Below, piece by piece: positions 7,694-11,129 of a stretch of 11,129 bases of DNA. The notes under the pieces are model-generated. The model saw only the letters and a list, made by a program, of their open reading frames with translations. It was not told the origin of the DNA and made no database searches. Made by a program: the position numbers and the translations under genes. Position 1 is the first letter of the stretch, and every line of letters begins with the position of its first letter. The DNA comes from Pseudomonadota bacterium (GTDB taxonomy: Bacteria; Pseudomonadota; Gammaproteobacteria; Steroidobacterales; Steroidobacteraceae), in contig JAJXYU010000367.1 in the NCBI GenBank assembly GCA_021780395.1, positions 1 through 11,129 of the forward strand, written 5' to 3'.

Positions 7694-7778
7694 CGTGGCA
7701 TTCTGACACAGAAATGGTTGTCATCCGTATTTTCACGTGTCACACTTTCCCGGTCGCCACGATCGCGGGGTGGAGCGA
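7694..7778. promoter_or_regulatory. Divergent paaX-paaA control region
   Basis: The 85 bases between paaX and paaA are locally more AT-rich than the surroundings. A candidate paaA promoter is CTGACA (7703-7708) with TATTTT (7728-7733), spacing 19 bases, giving a leader of roughly 40 bases. The stretch TGGAG just before 7776 serves as ribosome binding site at a short distance from the ATG at 7779. The paaX promoter on the other strand is not clear; several GTGACA/ATGACA hexamers occur without a convincing partner. The half-sites are listed separately. Confidence 0.5.
7704..7742. repeat. Candidate PaaX operator: TGACA/TGTCA half-sites
   Basis: TGACAC at 7704-7709 and GTGTCA at 7737-7742 form an exact inverted repeat separated by 27 bases. 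An additional TGTCA lies at 7719-7723, itself inverted relative to the first copy with a 10-base gap, and the last arm overlaps the palindrome CACGTG (7734-7739). The outer arms flank the suggested paaA -35 and -10 elements, where a bound dimer would block polymerase. The half-site differs from the TGATTC-type element described for E. coli PaaX, so assignment to PaaX rests on location. Confidence 0.45.
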
Positions 7779-8768
<990 letters not shown>

Positions 8769-8773
8769 CACCC

Positions 8774-8790
8774 GGGCGGCGGCGCCGCCC
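8774..8790 (+). other. Perfect hairpin in the paaA-paaB gap
   Basis: GGGCGGC (8774-8780) and GCCGCCC (8784-8790) make a perfect 7-bp stem with a GGC loop, between the paaA stop and the paaB ribosome binding site. All pairs are G-C. No T-run follows and the operon continues, so it is more likely a transcript-stabilising or partially attenuating element than a terminator. Confidence 0.5.
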
Positions 8791-8794
8791 TCAT

Positions 8795-8798
8795 GGAG
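8795..8798 (+). promoter_or_regulatory. Ribosome binding site deciding the paaB start
   Basis: GGAG lies 6 bases before the ATG at 8805. The earlier in-frame ATG at 8793 overlaps this site and has only the hairpin and no purine-rich site upstream. Starting at 8805 gives 96 residues, close to the 95 of E. coli PaaB. Confidence 0.6.
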
Positions 8799-8804
8799 AA
8801 CCCG

Positions 8805-9095
8805 ATGCACCCGAATCCCGATTGGCCGCTCTACGAGATCTTCGTCCGCGCGCGCGGCGGTCTCGATCACAAGCACGTCGGCAGCGTGCACGCGGCGGAC
8901 GCGTCGATGGCGCTCGAGCACGCCCGCGACGTGTACACCCGCCGGCTGGAGGGCGTCAGCGTCTGGGTCGTGCGCTCGACGGACATCCTCGCCTCCGACC
9001 CGGCGGAGAGCGACGCGCTGTTCGAGCCGGCGCGCGACAAGATCTACCGGCATCCGACGTTCTACGACATCCCGAAAGAGGTCGAGACGCTGTGA
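8805..9095 (+). CDS. paaB: Phenylacetyl-CoA 1,2-epoxidase subunit PaaB
   Basis: A 96-residue subunit (95 in E. coli) that has no catalytic centre of its own and holds PaaA-PaaC pairs together in the epoxidase complex. The conserved blocks WPLYEIFVRARGGLDHKHVG, GSVHAADASMALEHARDVYT, VWVVRSTDI and KIYRHPTFYDIP match the family from end to end. The start at 8805 is preferred over the ATG four codons earlier because of the GGAG between them. It follows paaA after 36 bases containing a strong hairpin, and its stop codon overlaps the GTG start of paaC, so the two should be made in a fixed ratio. Confidence 0.96.
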   Translation: MHPNPDWPLYEIFVRARGGLDHKHVGSVHAADASMALEHARDVYTRRLEGVSVWVVRSTDILASDPAESDALFEPARDKIYRHPTFYDIPKEVETL

Positions 9096-9880
9096 GCGGG
9101 ACTGGGCGCGTCGCGGCGACGCCGGACGGGCCGGGCGCGCCGCTGCAGTACCTGCTGCGGCTCGGCGATACCGCACTGGTGCTCGCGCAACGCCTCGGCG
9201 AATGGATCGGCCACGCCCCGGCGATCGAGGAGGATCTCGGCCTCGCGAACACCGCGCTCGACCTCCTCGGCCAGGCACGCCTGCTGCTCGCCTACGCCGG
9301 CGAGGTCGAGGGGCGGGGGCGCGGCGAGGACGACCTCGCGTTCCTGCGCGAGGAATCCGAATTCCGCAATGCGACGCTCGCGGAGATGCCGAACGGCGAT
9401 TTCGGCGACACGATCGTTCGCCAGTGGTTGCTCGACGCGTACCAGGTGCCGCTCTACGAGCATCTGGCCGGCTCGCGGGATCCGCGTCTCGCCGCGATCG
9501 CGGCGAAGGCGCTCAAGGAATCGCGCTATCACCTGCGCTACAGCGCCGGCTGGGTCGTGCGCCTCGGCGACGGCACCGAGGAGAGCCACGCGCGCGTGCA
9601 AGCGTCGCTCGAGCGGCTCTGGCCCTATACGCTCGAATTGTTCGACCCGGACGAGGTCGACCGCGCCGCGCTCGCGTCGGGCGTCGGACCGGACCTCGCG
9701 GCCTTGCAGCGCGAGTGGTCCGGTCAAGTCGACGCGGTGCTCGCCGATGCGACCCTCGCGCGGCCCGCGCCGCCGCAGTACCGGTGGTACGGCAAGCAGG
9801 GTCGGCACAGCGAGCACCTCGGCCCGTTGCTCGCCGAGATGCAGCACCTGCCGCGCGTCCATCCGGGAGCGCGGTGGTGA
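9092..9880 (+). CDS. paaC: Phenylacetyl-CoA 1,2-epoxidase structural subunit PaaC
   Basis: A 262-residue ferritin-like subunit (248 in E. coli) that pairs with PaaA; in the family it lacks the iron site and serves as scaffold. Recognisable blocks are YLLRLGDTALVLAQRLGEW, HAPAIEEDLGLANTALDLLG, FRNATLAEMPNGDFGDTI, KESRYHLRYS at 142-151, LWPYTLELFD and HSEHLGPLLAEMQHLPRVHP near the end. The GTG at 9092 gives a GTGA overlap with the paaB stop; GAGG at 9078-9081 is a modest ribosome binding site. The frame is open much further left, through paaB, paaA and into the divergent genes, but homology starts only after this GTG. The extra length over E. coli is at the N-terminus (SGTGRVAATPDGPGAP). Confidence 0.96.
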   Translation: MSGTGRVAATPDGPGAPLQYLLRLGDTALVLAQRLGEWIGHAPAIEEDLGLANTALDLLGQARLLLAYAGEVEGRGRGEDDLAFLREESEFRNATLAEMPNGDFGDTIVRQWLLDAYQVPLYEHLAGSRDPRLAAIAAKALKESRYHLRYSAGWVVRLGDGTEESHARVQASLERLWPYTLELFDPDEVDRAALASGVGPDLAALQREWSGQVDAVLADATLARPAPPQYRWYGKQGRHSEHLGPLLAEMQHLPRVHPGARW

Positions 9881-10383
9881 ACGCCACGGAGGAGGGTGCC
9901 GCGCGCGACACCCCCACGACCCGGGTCGCGCACGCGCGCGAGGTGCTCGCCTCGGTGCCGGATCCCGAGATTCCGGTGCTGAGCGTGCTCGATCTCGGGA
10001 TCGTCCGCTCGGTCGAGGCGCTCGCCGACGGTGGATTGGTGGTCGGCCTGTCGCCGACCTACTCGGGGTGTCCCGCGACCGCGACCATCCGCGAGGACGT
10101 CGCCGCGGCGCTCGAGCATGCGGGTCTCGGTCCGGTCCGGGTCGTCGACGTGCTCTCGCCGGCGTGGTCGAGCGACTGGATCAGCGACGAGGGCCGGCGC
10201 AAGCTCCTGGAATACGGGATCGCGCCGCCGACGCGGCTCGACGCACCACTGCTGCCGGTCGCGTGTCCGCGCTGCGGCTCCGTCGACACCGAGCGTCTCA
10301 GCGAATTCGGGTCCACGCCCTGCAAGGCACTGTACCGCTGCCGTTCGTGCCAGGAACCCTTCGATCGCTTCAAGTGCCTGTAG
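9877..10383 (+). CDS. paaD: PaaD, Fe-S maturation factor of the epoxidase (MIP18/DUF59 family)
   Basis: A 168-residue protein, about the length of E. coli PaaD. The N-terminal MIP18/DUF59 domain shows PDPEIPVLSVLDLGIVRSV and SPTYSGCPATATI, with the conserved cysteine C65. The C-terminal part is a cysteine-rich metal-binding module: C130 and C133 (CPRC), C149, C155 and C158 (CRSC), and C167 two residues from the end. PaaD is thought to deliver or assemble iron-sulfur (or iron) centres of the epoxidase system, probably the PaaE cluster. The GTG at 9877 overlaps the paaC stop as GTGA and has GGGAG at 9865-9869, seven bases upstream; a tandem GTG at 9874 is an in-frame alternative. It is followed after 19 bases by paaE. 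Confidence 0.95.
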   Translation: MNATEEGAARDTPTTRVAHAREVLASVPDPEIPVLSVLDLGIVRSVEALADGGLVVGLSPTYSGCPATATIREDVAAALEHAGLGPVRVVDVLSPAWSSDWISDEGRRKLLEYGIAPPTRLDAPLLPVACPRCGSVDTERLSEFGSTPCKALYRCRSCQEPFDRFKCL

Positions 10384-10402
10384 ACCTTTCGAGAGCCCCC
10401 GT

Positions 10403-11129
10403 ATGCTGAGCTTCCATGCCTTGACGCTGACCCGCCGCGAACCGATCGCGGAGGACGCGGTCGCTCTCGACCTGCGACCCGATCCCGACCTTCGCGACGC
10501 GTTTCGCTTCGAGCCCGGCCAGCACCTTCCGGTGCGCGCGCGGATCGGCGACCGGGAGCTGCGCCGCACCTACTCGATCGTGGGATCCGCCGGCGATGCG
10601 CTGCGGATCGCGGTGCGCGTGCAGGGCGAGATGTCGCGCCATCTCGCGGAGACCCTCGCGATCGGCGATCGACTCGACGCGATGGAGCCGACCGGTCGAT
10701 TTCGTCCGATGCTCGACCCGACCCGCTCGCGCGCGGTCGTCGCATTCGCATCGGGCAGCGGGATCACGCCGGTGCTGCCGATCCTCGAGACGATCCTGCG
10801 GGTCGAGCCCGGCTCGAACGCGATGCTCTTCTACGGCAACCGCTCCCTCGCGCGCACGATGTTCGTCGAGGAGCTGCTCGCGCTGAAGAACCGCCATCTC
10901 GGGCGATTCGCGCTGCATTGCCTGATGAGCCGCGAGCCGCAGGACGTCGCGTTGTTCAACGGCCGGCTGGACGGCGCGAAGCTGCGCGAGCTCGCGGCGA
11001 GCGAATTCGATCCGCGCGCGGTGAACGAATTCTTCGTGTGCGGGCCGGGCGCGATGGTCAAGGAGATCTCCGCGACCCTGCGCGAACTCGGCGCGAGCGG
11101 CAAGATCCACGTCGAGCGCTTCTCGACGG
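10403..11129 (+). CDS. paaE: Phenylacetyl-CoA epoxidase reductase PaaE (partial, 3' end off window)
   Basis: The first 242 codons of the NADPH-dependent reductase that feeds electrons to the PaaA di-iron site. The FAD domain comes first, with PGQHLPV and the flavin-binding RTYS at 55-58; the NAD(P) domain follows, with ASGSGITPVLPI (GSGITP at 118-123), FYGNRS, and CGPGAM beginning at C213. The family protein is about 350 residues and ends in a plant-type [2Fe-2S] ferredoxin domain; that part is beyond the window edge, not lost. The ATG is preceded by GAGAG at 10391-10395, a weak ribosome binding site, and the gap from paaD is 19 bases with no hairpin, so it belongs to the same transcript. Confidence 0.95.
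   Translation, partial: MLSFHALTLTRREPIAEDAVALDLRPDPDLRDAFRFEPGQHLPVRARIGDRELRRTYSIVGSAGDALRIAVRVQGEMSRHLAETLAIGDRLDAMEPTGRFRPMLDPTRSRAVVAFASGSGITPVLPILETILRVEPGSNAMLFYGNRSLARTMFVEELLALKNRHLGRFALHCLMSREPQDVALFNGRLDGAKLRELAASEFDPRAVNEFFVCGPGAMVKEISATLRELGASGKIHVERFST

Noticed and set aside
6735..7736. Extending the transporter upstream by 334 codons in its own open frame
   Set aside because: The extension is an alternative frame of paaX and arginine-rich; the MFS fold begins after the ATG at 6734.
7737..7778. GTG at 7737 as the paaA start
   Set aside because: It would lie inside the candidate operator and promoter; MYTQGLN at 7779 fits the remembered family start and has a purine-rich site before it.

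Overview
The window looks like chromosome of a GC-rich proteobacterium. The sequence points to the beta or gamma classes but does not settle which: there is a PaaX-type regulator, an epoxidase set that aligns well by eye with remembered E. coli PaaA-E sequences, and a PaaA that begins MYTQ as I recall for beta-proteobacterial homologues. Base composition and codon use appear even throughout. I see no RNA gene, insertion sequence, CRISPR array or integration scar, and no gene-free stretch longer than about 100 bases.

Left part (1-5497). A molybdopterin/[4Fe-4S] oxidoreductase of the DMSO-reductase superfamily reads leftward and is cut by the window edge. A 102-base divergent spacer separates it from a rightward pair: a thiamine-pyrophosphate enzyme of the acetolactate-synthase superfamily (substrate unknown), then, 76 bases on, a complete FtsH-type membrane AAA+ zinc protease. 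The ftsH 3' end overlaps the 3' end of the next, convergent gene by 11 bases.

Right part (5487-11129). This is a phenylacetate (paa) catabolic locus. A leftward unit encodes the PaaX repressor and, coupled through an ATGA overlap, a major-facilitator transporter. Across an 85-base divergent control region the rightward paaA-paaB-paaC-paaD-paaE operon encodes the phenylacetyl-CoA 1,2-epoxidase: PaaA catalytic subunit, PaaB bridging subunit, PaaC structural subunit, PaaD Fe-S maturation factor and PaaE reductase. Genes overlap by 4 bases at paaB/paaC and paaC/paaD, and both of those downstream genes start with GTG. paaE loses its C-terminal ferredoxin domain to the right edge. Later pathway genes (paaG, paaZ, paaJ, paaH, paaF, paaK) are not in the window.

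How it should work: phenylacetyl-CoA, formed by PaaK encoded elsewhere, is the family's known inducer. It would release PaaX from the divergent region, where TGACA/TGTCA half-sites surround a plausible paaA promoter, and would derepress the epoxidase. The transporter tied to paaX is a candidate for moving phenylacetate or a related aromatic compound. The paa genes are a known pathway. The less ordinary points are the paaX-MFS coupling, the G-run tract plus polyproline leader at the transporter start, the half-site arrangement, and the pairing of a TPP enzyme with an FtsH protease.
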